Notes: generated by a model from the sequence alone, not told the origin. A DNA stretch of 10,852 nt from Phycisphaerae bacterium (GCA_020058145.1 JAGVEP010000361.1:1-10852); one strand, 5' to 3'; numbered from the stretch's first letter, positions 1 to 7,214 are shown. Made by a program: numbers and translations.

Positions 1-794
1 CCCGCGGCGTCAGCATCGCGCCGGACTGCGGCCTGGCGCCGGGGCTGGGGAACATCCTCGCCGCCCACGCGATCGCCACACTCGACCGTGCCGCGCGCGT
101 ACACATTCGTTGTGGCGGTCTGCCGGAGTGTCCGATCGGGCCGCTGGGGTACAAGCTGTCGTTCAGTTTTGACGGGCTGGTTAACGAATACAGCGGGTTT
201 GGCGAGTTTCTGCGCGATGGCCAACGGGTCAATATTGAAGCGCTGAGCGAGATCGAGGCCATCGAGTTTCCGCCGCCGGTCGGGAAATGCGAGGCGGCGG
301 TCACTTCGGGCGGCGTGAGTACGTGCGCCGAGACGTTCCACGGGCGGGTGCAGTCGTACGACTACAAGACGGTCCGTTATCCCGGCCATTTTGCGATCGT
401 GCGGGCGCTGTTCGGCTTGGGTATGTTCGAGCCGCGGGTGACGCTGGGGGACGGAACGGTGCTGGAGCCGCGCACGGTGCTGCGCCGGCTGGTAGAGGAC
501 AAGCTGGCGTACCCCGAGGTGCGTGACCTGGTTGTTTTGCGCTGCACAGTTGCGGGTGTGCATCGCGGCCGCCCCTGCACGCGGCAGTACGACCTGTTCG
601 ACCGGCATGACGAGCGGACGGGTTTCACCGCTATGGAACGGACGACGGCATTCCCGACGGCCATCGTCGCCCACCTGCAGGCTCGCAAGCTCGTCGCCCC
701 GGGCGCGCGTCCGCTGGAAAGCGCGCTCCCGCTACAGTCGTACCTGGACGAGTTGCCGCGGCATGACATTCGGGTCAGCGTGACCGAGGTGTAG
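1..794 (+). CDS. Saccharopine dehydrogenase / lysine 6-dehydrogenase family protein, C-terminal part
   Basis: The gene is open from the left edge, read from base 3, and stops with TAG at 792-794; 263 residues are visible. The visible part resembles the C-terminal catalytic/dimer domain of the saccharopine dehydrogenase family, of the kind found in lysine 6-dehydrogenases. It starts with a PDCGLAPGLGNILA stretch, followed by GLPECPIGPLGYKLSFS, a GGVSTCAETFHG segment, the YKTVRYPGH motif, and a TAMERTTAFPTAIVAHL segment near the end. The NAD(P)-binding Rossmann half lies outside the window, so the start and cofactor motif cannot be judged. Such enzymes oxidise amino acids such as lysine or saccharopine; the substrate here cannot be told. 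It converges with ppa across a palindromic repeat. No functional link to the flagellar genes is evident. Confidence 0.85.
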   Translation, partial: RGVSIAPDCGLAPGLGNILAAHAIATLDRAARVHIRCGGLPECPIGPLGYKLSFSFDGLVNEYSGFGEFLRDGQRVNIEALSEIEAIEFPPPVGKCEAAVTSGGVSTCAETFHGRVQSYDYKTVRYPGHFAIVRALFGLGMFEPRVTLGDGTVLEPRTVLRRLVEDKLAYPEVRDLVVLRCTVAGVHRGRPCTRQYDLFDRHDERTGFTAMERTTAFPTAIVAHLQARKLVAPGARPLESALPLQSYLDELPRHDIRVSVTEV

Positions 795-808
795 GCGGTG
801 TTTTAGAG

Positions 809-914
809 CGGTTTCAAGAATGGTCTGCTGCCTGGGGAGGGCGAGCCTCCTGGCGAGCCGCGGCTCGGCGGGAGCCTCGCCCTCCCGCGCGACGCCGGGG
901 CTCTATTGAGACCG
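809..914. repeat. Palindromic intergenic element with nested inverted repeats
   Basis: It fills the spacer between the convergent dehydrogenase and ppa genes. Three nested symmetries are visible. The outermost pair is CGGTTTCAA at 809-817 against CGGTCTCAA read on the minus strand at 906-914 (8 of 9). Inside it, GGGAGGGCGAG at 835-845 pairs perfectly with CTCGCCCTCCC at 876-886. The core CGAGCCGCGGCTCG at 854-867 is a perfect 14-base palindrome. It could fold as a long hairpin on either strand and help end both transcripts, although no U-tract follows it. The architecture resembles dispersed REP/MITE-like elements; that it is a dispersed family is inference. Confidence 0.7.
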
Positions 915-916
915 GC

Positions 917-1477
917 CTAGCCGAGCTGACTCTTCGCCCGCCGGGCCAGTTCCGCCATGAAGCGATCGACTGACGCGTGGACCTCGATGGCGGCGGCGGC
1001 GGCGTTGTCCCAGCCCTCGGTGACCGTCGTGACGCCTTCGAGCAGCTTGTAGCTCGCGAAGAAGTGTTCGACCTCGCGCAGAAAGTGCTTGGGCACGTTC
1101 TCCAGGTCCTGGAACTCCGCAAACAGTGGGTCGGAGTTGGGCACCGCGAGCACCTTGTAGTCGTTCTGCCCACGGTCGACCATCCGGAACAGGCCCACCA
1201 CGCGGGCTTGGATCAGGCAGCCGCTGAAGGTCGGCTCGTTCACCATGACGAGGATGTCGAGGTTGTCGCCGTCCTCGGCCAGCGTCTGCGGGATGAAGCC
1301 ATAATCGCCGGGGTAGTGGCTGGAGGAATACAGGTAGCGGTCCAGCCGCATCAAGCCGGTGGCGATATCCACCTCGAACTTACTGCGGCGGCCCTTGGGG
1401 ATTTCGACGACGGCGTTGACCGCAGCCGGCAGGTGCGTGCCGGCCGGGATATTCGCATAGATGCCGCGATCAATCAT
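917..1477 (-). CDS. ppa: Soluble inorganic pyrophosphatase (family I)
   Basis: This 186-residue cytoplasmic enzyme hydrolyses pyrophosphate to two phosphates with Mg2+, pulling biosynthetic reactions forward. The length is typical for bacterial family I enzymes. Active-site residues can be followed: E25, the K33-E35 pair, R47, Y59, then the metal-binding signature EDGDNLDILV at 68-77 (D69, D71, D74), D101, D106, K108, and Y143-K144 near the C-terminus. The signature has Asn72 where Pro or Glu is usual. The ATG at 1477 is chosen because MIDRGIYANIPAG is a natural family N-terminus and GAGG lies about 10 bases upstream. The open frame continues far upstream on the minus strand, but that part runs antisense to the EF-P gene and is not homologous. 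It is transcribed divergently from the EF-P gene. Confidence 0.95.
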   Translation of the reverse strand: MIDRGIYANIPAGTHLPAAVNAVVEIPKGRRSKFEVDIATGLMRLDRYLYSSSHYPGDYGFIPQTLAEDGDNLDILVMVNEPTFSGCLIQARVVGLFRMVDRGQNDYKVLAVPNSDPLFAEFQDLENVPKHFLREVEHFFASYKLLEGVTTVTEGWDNAAAAAIEVHASVDRFMAELARRAKSQLG

Positions 1478-1533
1478 GGCGGGGTACCTCGCACGGGCTA
1501 TCGGCCAGCAACATCCTGCCCTGGGCGGGCTGG

Positions 1534-1564
1534 TTGGCACGTCGGCCGTGAGCCGGATTATAAT
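1534..1564 (+). promoter_or_regulatory. Sigma-70-type promoter for the EF-P gene
   Basis: The 120-base divergent spacer contains a perfect TATAAT at 1559-1564 and a near-consensus TTGGCA at 1534-1539, separated by 19 bases, slightly longer than the 17-18 optimum. Transcription would start near 1571, giving a leader of about 27 bases. The AT-rich core ATTATAAT is symmetric, so TATAAT is also read on the minus strand (1557-1562), about 80 bases before ppa, but no matching -35 is visible in that direction. Confidence 0.55.
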
Positions 1565-1597
1565 AGGCTTGGTAAACGTCCTTTTGGAGAGCAGAAG

Positions 1598-2161
1598 ATG
1601 AACATTCCTCTCAAGCGCGGGATGTTGTTGCGTCACCAGGGGCATGTTTACACGGTGACGGACTTCCAGGAGCGGCACACCGGCAAGCAGAAGCCGACGG
1701 TACACGTGAACCTGCGCGACGTACGCGACGGGCACCCGGTTGATCGGACGCTGGCCGATTTGGAGCCGATCCAGGAGGCGGCGCACCAGTACCGCCACGT
1801 GCAGTATCTGTACGCCAAGGGGGGCAACCACGTTTTTATGGATAATGAATCGTTCGAGGAGCTCGACCTGGGGGCGGTCGAGTTGCACGGCAGCGAGCCG
1901 TTCCTGAAGGAAGGCGAAACGTACCGGGTGCTGTTCGTGGACGAGCGGCCCCTCGCGCTCGACCTGCCCGAAATCGTGAAGCTGCAGGTGACCGAGACGG
2001 CGGCCCCGTCGCACTCCGTCGGCAATGCGTCCAGCGTGCTGAAAGAGGCGACGCTGGAAAACCACCTCAGCATTCACGTGCCGCTGTTCATCAAGGTGGG
2101 AGACATGCTGCGCGTCGATACGCGCACGCGGACGTACGTGGGGAAAGAGGGGCGGGAGTGA
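1598..2161 (+). CDS. efp: Elongation factor P family protein
   Basis: This 187-residue protein has the EF-P three-domain layout. EF-P binds the ribosome between P and E sites and relieves stalling at proline runs. The KOW-like N-terminal domain (about 1-63) ends in a loop TGKQKPTVHV in which K30 aligns with the modified lysine 34 of E. coli EF-P, with a one-residue insertion before it. The central OB domain contains FMDNESFEELDL (80-91), matching the family's MNNETFEQL. The C-terminal OB domain ends with VPLFIKVGDMLRVDTRT (161-177), the classic EF-P signature. The ATG at 1598 has GGAGA at 1586-1590, seven bases upstream; the longer open frame upstream is antisense to ppa. It could be the only EF-P of the organism or a YeiP-like paralogue; the conserved K30 favours a bona fide EF-P. 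The lysine-modification enzyme cannot be inferred from this window. Confidence 0.92.
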   Translation: MNIPLKRGMLLRHQGHVYTVTDFQERHTGKQKPTVHVNLRDVRDGHPVDRTLADLEPIQEAAHQYRHVQYLYAKGGNHVFMDNESFEELDLGAVELHGSEPFLKEGETYRVLFVDERPLALDLPEIVKLQVTETAAPSHSVGNASSVLKEATLENHLSIHVPLFIKVGDMLRVDTRTRTYVGKEGRE

Positions 2162-2174
2162 CCGTCCGTCGGCG

Positions 2175-2471
2175 CTACGCCTGAATATCCAGCCCGCCGG
2201 CCGCGCCGGCGTCGTTTTCGTCGGCGGGAGGCGTTTCGTTCTCCGGCGGCGCTTCGAATGGCCGGCCCTGGCTGCCGGCGCCCTCGGCGTCGGAGTAGAC
2301 CTGGCTGTCGCGGCCGGCGTTCTCGATCGCCGTCTGCAGCTTGTCGGCGAAGGCGTCGCTGGTGCGCTCGGCCTGGGCCGTTTGCTCCCGGTCGCGTTCG
2401 CCGACGGCGCGCGTCTGCGCCCCTTGGGACTGGATGATCCCGCCGAGCCAATTGGGAGGGATGCTGGACAT
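2175..2471 (-). CDS. Small acidic protein of unknown function, last gene of the flagellar operon
   Basis: I do not recognise a named family for this 98-residue protein. It begins MSSIPPNWLGGIIQSQG, continues with a charged, probably helical segment rich in Glu, Arg, Gln and Ala (about 20-55), then a SDAEGAGSQGRPFE stretch, and ends in an acidic, proline-rich, likely disordered tail. There is no signal peptide or membrane segment, so it should be cytoplasmic. The ATG at 2471 follows the fliA stop by 16 bases and has GAGG about 9 bases upstream, so it is probably translated from the fliA mRNA. It converges with the EF-P gene, whose stop is 13 bases away. The position beside fliA suggests a flagellar role, for example a sigma-factor partner or a chaperone, but no FlgM motif is evident. 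Confidence 0.75.
   Translation of the reverse strand: MSSIPPNWLGGIIQSQGAQTRAVGERDREQTAQAERTSDAFADKLQTAIENAGRDSQVYSDAEGAGSQGRPFEAPPENETPPADENDAGAAGGLDIQA
2195..2218 (+). terminator. Possible intrinsic terminator for the EF-P gene
   Basis: CGCCGGC at 2195-2201 pairs perfectly with GCCGGCG at 2205-2211 across a 3-base loop and is followed by TCGTTTT. It begins 34 bases after the EF-P stop and lies inside the 3' end of the convergent small gene. The U-tract is short and interrupted, so strength is uncertain. Confidence 0.35.
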
Positions 2472-2487
2472 GCGCGTACCTCGCGCG

Positions 2488-3339
2488 TTACCCGTTGGCC
2501 GTCAACAGATCGGGCTGGCCGGCGTGAAGCTGGGCCCGCAGACGATCCAGAATGGCAGAGTGCATCTGACTCACCCGCGACTCCGACAGATCGAGAGTCA
2601 GACCGATCTGCTTCATCGTGAGTTGCTCGTAGTAGTACAGGATCACGATCAGCCGTTCCGCACGGCTCAGGCCGCGCGTGACCAGTTCCTTGACGTCCTG
2701 CTTCTGGGCCTCCGTGACGGGGTCATGGCCGCGGTCGTCCGGCAGCACGTCGATCTCGAACACCTCGTGCTCCGAGTCCGGGTCCGTGTACTTGCGTGAC
2801 AGGGACATGAGCGTGACGGCGTTCGCGTCGCGCAGCAGTCTATGGAATTGCGGGCGCGTCATGTCCAGCCGCCGGGCGATTTCGTCGTCGTTTGGGATGC
2901 GGCCGAGTTCGACTTCGAGGCTGCGGGTGGCGTCGGCGAGCTTGTGCGCCCGGTGACGCACGAGTCGCGGGACCCAGTCCATGTTGCGCAGCTCGTCGAG
3001 GATCGCGCCGCGGATACGCGGTGCGCAATAGGTCTCGAATTTCACGCCGCGGGTCAAATCGAAGGCGTCGAGTGCGTCGACCAGCCCGAAGATGCCGGCG
3101 CTCATCAGGTCGTCCACGTCGACCTCATCGGGCAGCTTCGCCCCGATGCGTTCGGCGTTGTAGCGCACGAGGTAGAGGTAGTGTTCGATGAGCCGGTTGC
3201 GCAACTCGTCGGCGCCAGTCTTCTTGTACTCCCGCCAGGCGGCCTGGAGACTGTCCGCGTCGGGATAGGACCGCGTCGGCTGCTCGCGGCTGACGCGGCG
3301 GATGCGACCGCGGCTGCGTGTACCGTTCTCATACCCCAT
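2488..3339 (-). CDS. fliA: Flagellar RNA polymerase sigma factor FliA (sigma-28 / WhiG family)
   Basis: This 283-residue sigma-70-family factor of the FliA/WhiG group directs RNA polymerase to late flagellar genes such as flagellin and motor genes. Region 2 spans about 45-125, with VDVDDLMSAGIFGLVDALD (73-91), KFETYCAPRIRGAILDELR (100-118) and then MDWVPRLVR, the hallmark junction of this family. Region 3 follows, with an IPNDDEIARRLDM segment. Region 4 (about 212-270) carries the helix-turn-helix TMKQIGLTLDLSESRVSQMH. The N-terminus has about 25 basic residues more than compact FliA proteins. The ATG at 3339 is favoured because it lies one base after the upstream gene's stop, with GGAGG about 9 bases before it inside that gene's end, implying translational coupling. 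An anti-sigma FlgM is not recognisable in the window. Confidence 0.95.
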   Translation of the reverse strand: MGYENGTRSRGRIRRVSREQPTRSYPDADSLQAAWREYKKTGADELRNRLIEHYLYLVRYNAERIGAKLPDEVDVDDLMSAGIFGLVDALDAFDLTRGVKFETYCAPRIRGAILDELRNMDWVPRLVRHRAHKLADATRSLEVELGRIPNDDEIARRLDMTRPQFHRLLRDANAVTLMSLSRKYTDPDSEHEVFEIDVLPDDRGHDPVTEAQKQDVKELVTRGLSRAERLIVILYYYEQLTMKQIGLTLDLSESRVSQMHSAILDRLRAQLHAGQPDLLTANG

Positions 3340-3340
3340 C

Positions 3341-3640
3341 TCATCCGGCCTCCGCTGCTGGTGGTTCGGGTTCGCTCGCCGGCGACCCGCTGTCGGCGGC
3401 GTTCATCGTCCGGACGGCGTCGAAATGCCGGCGATCGATCTCGAGTTTCCTGGTTTGCAGGTGGTCCCGGAGCACCAGCTTCGCCGCCCAGCCGGCGGCC
3501 TGTCCGACCGTCGCGCCGAGCACCAGCGCGACGAGCGCTCGAATCAGAATCACGCTGGGTGCGTTGCCAGCCTCGATCCCGGCGAAGACCGCGACCATGA
3601 ACGCGAGTAGCCCGATTTGTGCGCCGATGCTGCGGACCAT
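3341..3640 (-). CDS. Small membrane protein with two predicted helices, unknown function
   Basis: I do not recognise a named family for this 99-residue protein. Two hydrophobic segments are clear: about residues 7-24 (AQIGLLAFMVAVFAGIEA) and about 29-50, a glycine/alanine-rich helix. A charged cytoplasmic-type segment follows (LRDHLQTRKLEIDRRHFDAV) and then a proline/glutamate-rich disordered tail. The ATG at 3640 has GGAAG about 8 bases upstream. Its stop codon is one base from the fliA ATG, and the fliA ribosome-binding site lies in its last codons, so the pair is almost certainly co-translated. It sits between flhF and fliA, where flhG is found in many bacteria, but it is far too short and has no P-loop, so it is not FlhG. 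It might influence FliA or the flagellar base from the membrane; this is speculation from position only. Confidence 0.75.
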   Translation of the reverse strand: MVRSIGAQIGLLAFMVAVFAGIEAGNAPSVILIRALVALVLGATVGQAAGWAAKLVLRDHLQTRKLEIDRRHFDAVRTMNAADSGSPASEPEPPAAEAG

Positions 3641-4089
3641 TGTGGACTTCCGTGTCTCCCTATCGGTGGGCTATCGAGCGTGCTGAGGGGCATTCTAAAG
3701 GAATATGCTGGCGACGCGCGACCATAACCAGGCCGGGGGCCGCCGCGGCGACCGGGCGGGAGCGCGCTGCTCGCAAATGGCGTCCAGGCAGGCACTTGCA
3801 GCGAAATGCGGCTCGGCAGGCACAAGCGGAAATTCGTCGTGCGCGGCACGCCGAAGCCGGTCTTCCAGCAGGGGATGTCCCAGGTACCCGACGGTGCGTC
3901 CGAGAAAACGCAGGACGACCTGGTTCAGCCGTGCATGTGGCTTCACGTTCGGACTGGGCGTGGTTGCCCACTCCCGGACTGCCGCTGACCACAGCGAAGA
4001 TACACCCCCTGTCTGGCTTCGTTCCCGGATTCCGTCTGTGATTCTGGGCCGAGAAGTGTTGCATTATCGGCCGGCCAGCGGTTCCCCAC
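3641..4089. other. 449-base gap between flhF and the small membrane protein; no convincing gene
   Basis: This is the largest gene-poor stretch in the window. On the minus strand one frame stays open from the stop at about 4066 to the TAG at 3695. Its GTG-initiated part (3946 to 3695, 83 codons) has codon use fairly like a real gene, but there is no ribosome-binding site and no recognised domain. A second frame (4064 to 3660, ATG start) is also open and looks better at its beginning than at its end, so a decayed or frameshifted gene is possible. A TAGAAT, close to a -10 box, lies on the minus strand at 3692-3697, but no -35 could be paired with it. If it works, it would give the membrane-protein/fliA/small-gene trio its own promoter. 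I see no tRNA, mobile element or long hairpin here. Confidence 0.5.
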
Positions 4090-5124
4090 TCAACCGTCTG
4101 CGGGGCAGATTAGTTCGGCGAGGCGTGATTTGCAAGCGATTTCCAGGTCATCGGGCACATTTTGTCCTGTAGTGACGTGAGACAGCGCGATGTTGAGTCG
4201 CTGCATCACGTTGAGGACGACTCCGCAGCCGATGACCTCGTCCAGGCGCGTCAGAATGATCCGCGTGACGCCGAGGGGCGCGAACGCGCGGGCCGTCCGT
4301 TCCTGGATTTCCGGCGTCAGCGAGGCCGGCAGAACTAGGTGGATCTCAGTGGGGTGCGCGGCGCGCAGCAATGCGGCGGTGCGCGCGAAGAGGCCCTGGT
4401 CGCGGAAGCCGATGCCGGGCGTGTCGATCAGGAGCGTGTCCGAGGGGGTACGAAGTGCCGCTTTGACTTGGTCGATGGTCTGCACGCCGTGAAGCGGGAC
4501 GTCGAGCAGGTCGGCGTAACGCCGAAGCTGGTCGAGGGTGCCGGCGCGGTGCATGTCGAGCGACAACAGTGCGACCTGTCGGCGTGCGCGGGCCTTGTAG
4601 TGGGCCGCCAACTTCGCCAGCGTGGTCGTCTTGCCGCTGCCGGGCGGGCCGACGAGGGCGATGCGGCGGGGCTGGGCTTCGCCGTCGACGTTGGATCCGA
4701 CGCGCGGTGCATGCTGGGCTATGAACTCCTGAACGACGGCCCGCAGCGCGGCCCCAGCGTCGCGCCCCACGCCGGATTGTGCGGCGGCCCGCCGAATGAG
4801 GTCCGCCGCAAGATCAGCGGCGACTTGGTTTTGTACCAGACGCACATAGTGCGGGTAGAGCGCCGCGGGGATGTCCGGCCTGGGTTCCCGGACCGTCGCT
4901 GCCGCTGCGGGCGCGGCTGGGCTGGTACTGGGGAGGGGCGCAGGGCGCGGTTTGCCAGGCGCCGCGGTGATTTCCACGCGGCCGCGGCCGGCGAGTCCGC
5001 CGAGGCCACCCGGCTCAATCGTGCGTGTGCCCAGAATGACCGCGTCGGTTCCGAACTCGCGTTTGACGAGCCCGAGAGCGTCACGCATGGACCGGGCTTG
5101 AAATGTTCGGACGTTGTAGTTCAA
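4090..5124 (-). CDS. flhF: Flagellar biosynthesis GTPase FlhF (SRP family)
   Basis: This 344-residue SRP-type GTPase controls flagellar placement and number at the membrane. The N-terminal B domain opens with NVRTFQARSMRDALGLVKRE and DAVILGTR, typical of FlhF, followed by an Ala/Pro-rich linker (about 55-82) and an N domain (about 85-145). The G domain has the P-loop GPPGSGKTTTLAKLA (159-173; K165, T166), DMHRAGTLDQLRRYADLL (190-207), DTPG (234-237) and TRLDE (292-296), then TTGQNVPDDLE. DTPG and DMHRAG replace the usual DTAGR and DTYRIG. The start is TTG at 5124: two in-frame stops, TAG and TAA, lie directly upstream, GGAG is at 5134-5137 with 9-base spacing, and the next ATG (5088) would remove the conserved N-terminus. 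It overlaps the 3' end of flhA by 44 bases. Confidence 0.93.
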   Translation of the reverse strand: MNYNVRTFQARSMRDALGLVKREFGTDAVILGTRTIEPGGLGGLAGRGRVEITAAPGKPRPAPLPSTSPAAPAAAATVREPRPDIPAALYPHYVRLVQNQVAADLAADLIRRAAAQSGVGRDAGAALRAVVQEFIAQHAPRVGSNVDGEAQPRRIALVGPPGSGKTTTLAKLAAHYKARARRQVALLSLDMHRAGTLDQLRRYADLLDVPLHGVQTIDQVKAALRTPSDTLLIDTPGIGFRDQGLFARTAALLRAAHPTEIHLVLPASLTPEIQERTARAFAPLGVTRIILTRLDEVIGCGVVLNVMQRLNIALSHVTTGQNVPDDLEIACKSRLAELICPADG

Positions 5125-7204
5125 GGGTTACTACTCCGTGCGCTTGTACATCGACGCCGCGCGGGACCTCGTTCAAGGCCAGGACCGGCGTTTGCGGCAG
5201 CACCGGCTCAATGACCCGCCGTACCCACAGCCGAATCTGCGGCGTACACAGGACGGCGATGGCGGCGCCGCCGGAGGCCGAGGCGGCGGCTTCGATTTGC
5301 CGCCGCAGTTTCAGGGCCAGCTCGGCCTGTCGATCGGGCGGCAAGGTAATGGTCGAGCCGTGGTCGAGGCGCTGGATGTTGGCGAGCACGTAGTCCTCGG
5401 TGGCCGGGTCGAGCGAGACGACGTGGAGCACGCTGGCCGCGTCCTTGTATTGGGCACAGATCGTGCGGGCGAGGGCGTTGCGGGCGTACTCGGAGAGGAC
5501 TTCCGTGTCCTTGGTCTTCGGGGCCCAGTCGCCGAGCGTTTCGAGCACCGCTTCGAGGTCGCGGATCGGCACGCGTTCGCGCAGCAGGTTCTGGAGCACG
5601 CGCTGCACATCGCCGGTCTTGAGCAAGTTCGGGACCACCTCATCGACGAGGCCGGCGTTGCGCTGCTTGAGGGTGTCGAGCAGGTGCTGGGTCTCGGCGC
5701 GCGTGAGCAAGTCGGCGGCATTGCGCTTGATGATCTCGGTCAGGTGCGTGGCCAACACGCCGGAAGGCTCGACGACCGTGCAATTGTGCCGTTCGGCCTG
5801 GGCGCGCTCCGTCGGGACGATCCACCAGGCTCGCAGACCAAAGGCCGGCTCGCGGACTTCGATGCCGTGCAGCGGCTGGCCGGCCAGCCCGGAATCGATC
5901 GCGAGCAGATGGTCGAGGTGCAGCTCGCCGCGCGCGATTTCCTGGCCGCGCAGCAGCACCGCGTACTGGCCGCCCTGGAGTGTGGCGTGATCGCGGATGC
6001 GCACGGGTGGCACGACCAGGCCGAGTTCGAGCGCGAGTTGCTTACGGAGGTTGGCGATGCGGTCGAGCATGTCGCCGCCGCGGGCGCGGTCAATCAGCCG
6101 GACGAGCCCGAAGCCGACCTGGAGCTCGAGCGGATCGACCGCGAGCTGGGTTTCGATTTTCTCGGGTTTGGCGCGTTCCTTGGTTCGTTGCTCGACCAGT
6201 TTGCGGGTGGCGGCCTCGATTTGCGTGCGGTTGAGGAACACGGCCAGCACGCCGCAGCCCGTCGCCATGGTCAGCAGGGGCAGCTTGGGCAGGGGGGTGA
6301 ACATCAGGACGCTAAGGAAGCCGGCGGCGAGGACGAGCGCGATAGGTTTGGCGAAGAGCTGGCCGAGCACCTCCTCGCCCATGTTGGTCTGCCCGGTGCT
6401 GCGGGTGACGAGCATGGCGGCGGCGACGGACACGATGAAGGCGGGGATTTGGCTGGCGAGCCCATCGCCGATGGTGAGCTTGGTGTAGATCGCGAGACAT
6501 TGCAGCAGGGGCAGGTGATGCTCAACCATGCCGACGTAGAGCCCGCCGATGATGTTGACGAACGTGATGATGATGCCCGCGACGGCGTCGCCGCGGACGA
6601 ACTTGCTGGCCCCGTCCATGGCTCCGTAGAAGTCGGATTCGCGGGCGATTTCGGTGCGGCGGCGCTTGGCCTCGACGTCGTCGATGATGCCGGCGTTGAG
6701 ATCGGCATCGATCGCCATCTGCTTGCCCGGCATGCCGTCGAGGGTAAAGCGGGCGGCCACTTCGGCGATGCGCGTCGCGCCCTTGGTGATCACAACGAAC
6801 TGAATCACCGTGATAATCAGGAAGATAATGACGCCGACGGCGAGCGAGTTGGCCGAGACGAACAGGCCGAACGTCTCGACGACATGGCCGGCGGCGGCGG
6901 TGCCGCTGGCGCCGTTCGCGAGGATCAGGCGGGTCGTGGCGGTATTGAGCACCAGGCGAAAGAGCGTGAGCGCCAGCAGGAGCGACGGGAAGCTCGAAAA
7001 CTCCAGGGGCGCCCGCAGGTACATGACGGTCATGAGGACCACGGTGCTTACCAGGAGGTTGGTGAGCAGCAGGAAGTCCAGCGCCATCGTCGGAAGCGGG
7101 ATGAGGATAACGAAGATGAGGCCCGCGGCGCAGGCGGGAAAGGGGAGGCCGCGATTGCGGGCGAGGAACCGCAGGACTGGGTTGTTTTCAACCGTGACGG
7201 CCAT
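5081..7204 (-). CDS. flhA: Flagellar export gate protein FlhA
   Basis: This 707-residue inner-membrane protein of the FHIPEP family has the usual length. FlhA forms the cytoplasmic ring of the flagellar type III export gate, couples export to the proton motive force and docks substrates and chaperones. The first about 330 residues hold the hydrophobic segments. Family landmarks include FRLVLNTATTRLIL (82-95), the FHIPEP signature RIAEVAARFTLDGMPGKQM (145-163) followed by AIDADLNAG, and KFVRGDAVAGI (201-211) with the conserved Asp206. The remainder is the soluble C-terminal domain, linked by a charged stretch around 340-355. The ATG at 7204 has GAGG about 6 bases upstream. A large hairpin of heptamer repeats fills the gap from flhB. 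The last 44 bases overlap the start of flhF, so both should be made from one mRNA. Confidence 0.97.
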   Translation of the reverse strand: MAVTVENNPVLRFLARNRGLPFPACAAGLIFVILIPLPTMALDFLLLTNLLVSTVVLMTVMYLRAPLEFSSFPSLLLALTLFRLVLNTATTRLILANGASGTAAAGHVVETFGLFVSANSLAVGVIIFLIITVIQFVVITKGATRIAEVAARFTLDGMPGKQMAIDADLNAGIIDDVEAKRRRTEIARESDFYGAMDGASKFVRGDAVAGIIITFVNIIGGLYVGMVEHHLPLLQCLAIYTKLTIGDGLASQIPAFIVSVAAAMLVTRSTGQTNMGEEVLGQLFAKPIALVLAAGFLSVLMFTPLPKLPLLTMATGCGVLAVFLNRTQIEAATRKLVEQRTKERAKPEKIETQLAVDPLELQVGFGLVRLIDRARGGDMLDRIANLRKQLALELGLVVPPVRIRDHATLQGGQYAVLLRGQEIARGELHLDHLLAIDSGLAGQPLHGIEVREPAFGLRAWWIVPTERAQAERHNCTVVEPSGVLATHLTEIIKRNAADLLTRAETQHLLDTLKQRNAGLVDEVVPNLLKTGDVQRVLQNLLRERVPIRDLEAVLETLGDWAPKTKDTEVLSEYARNALARTICAQYKDAASVLHVVSLDPATEDYVLANIQRLDHGSTITLPPDRQAELALKLRRQIEAAASASGGAAIAVLCTPQIRLWVRRVIEPVLPQTPVLALNEVPRGVDVQAHGVVTLELQRPNISSPVHA

Positions 7205-7214
7205 GGTTCCTCTA

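Noticed and set aside
1478..2077. Upstream extension of the pyrophosphatase reading frame
   Set aside because: The extension runs antisense through the EF-P gene and has no pyrophosphatase homology; a normal family start with a ribosome-binding site exists at 1477.
3650..3720. Sigma-28-like promoter (TTTA ... GCTCGATA on the minus strand) before the small membrane protein
   Set aside because: The spacing is 16 and both halves deviate from TAAA-N15-GCCGATAA, so the match is no better than chance.
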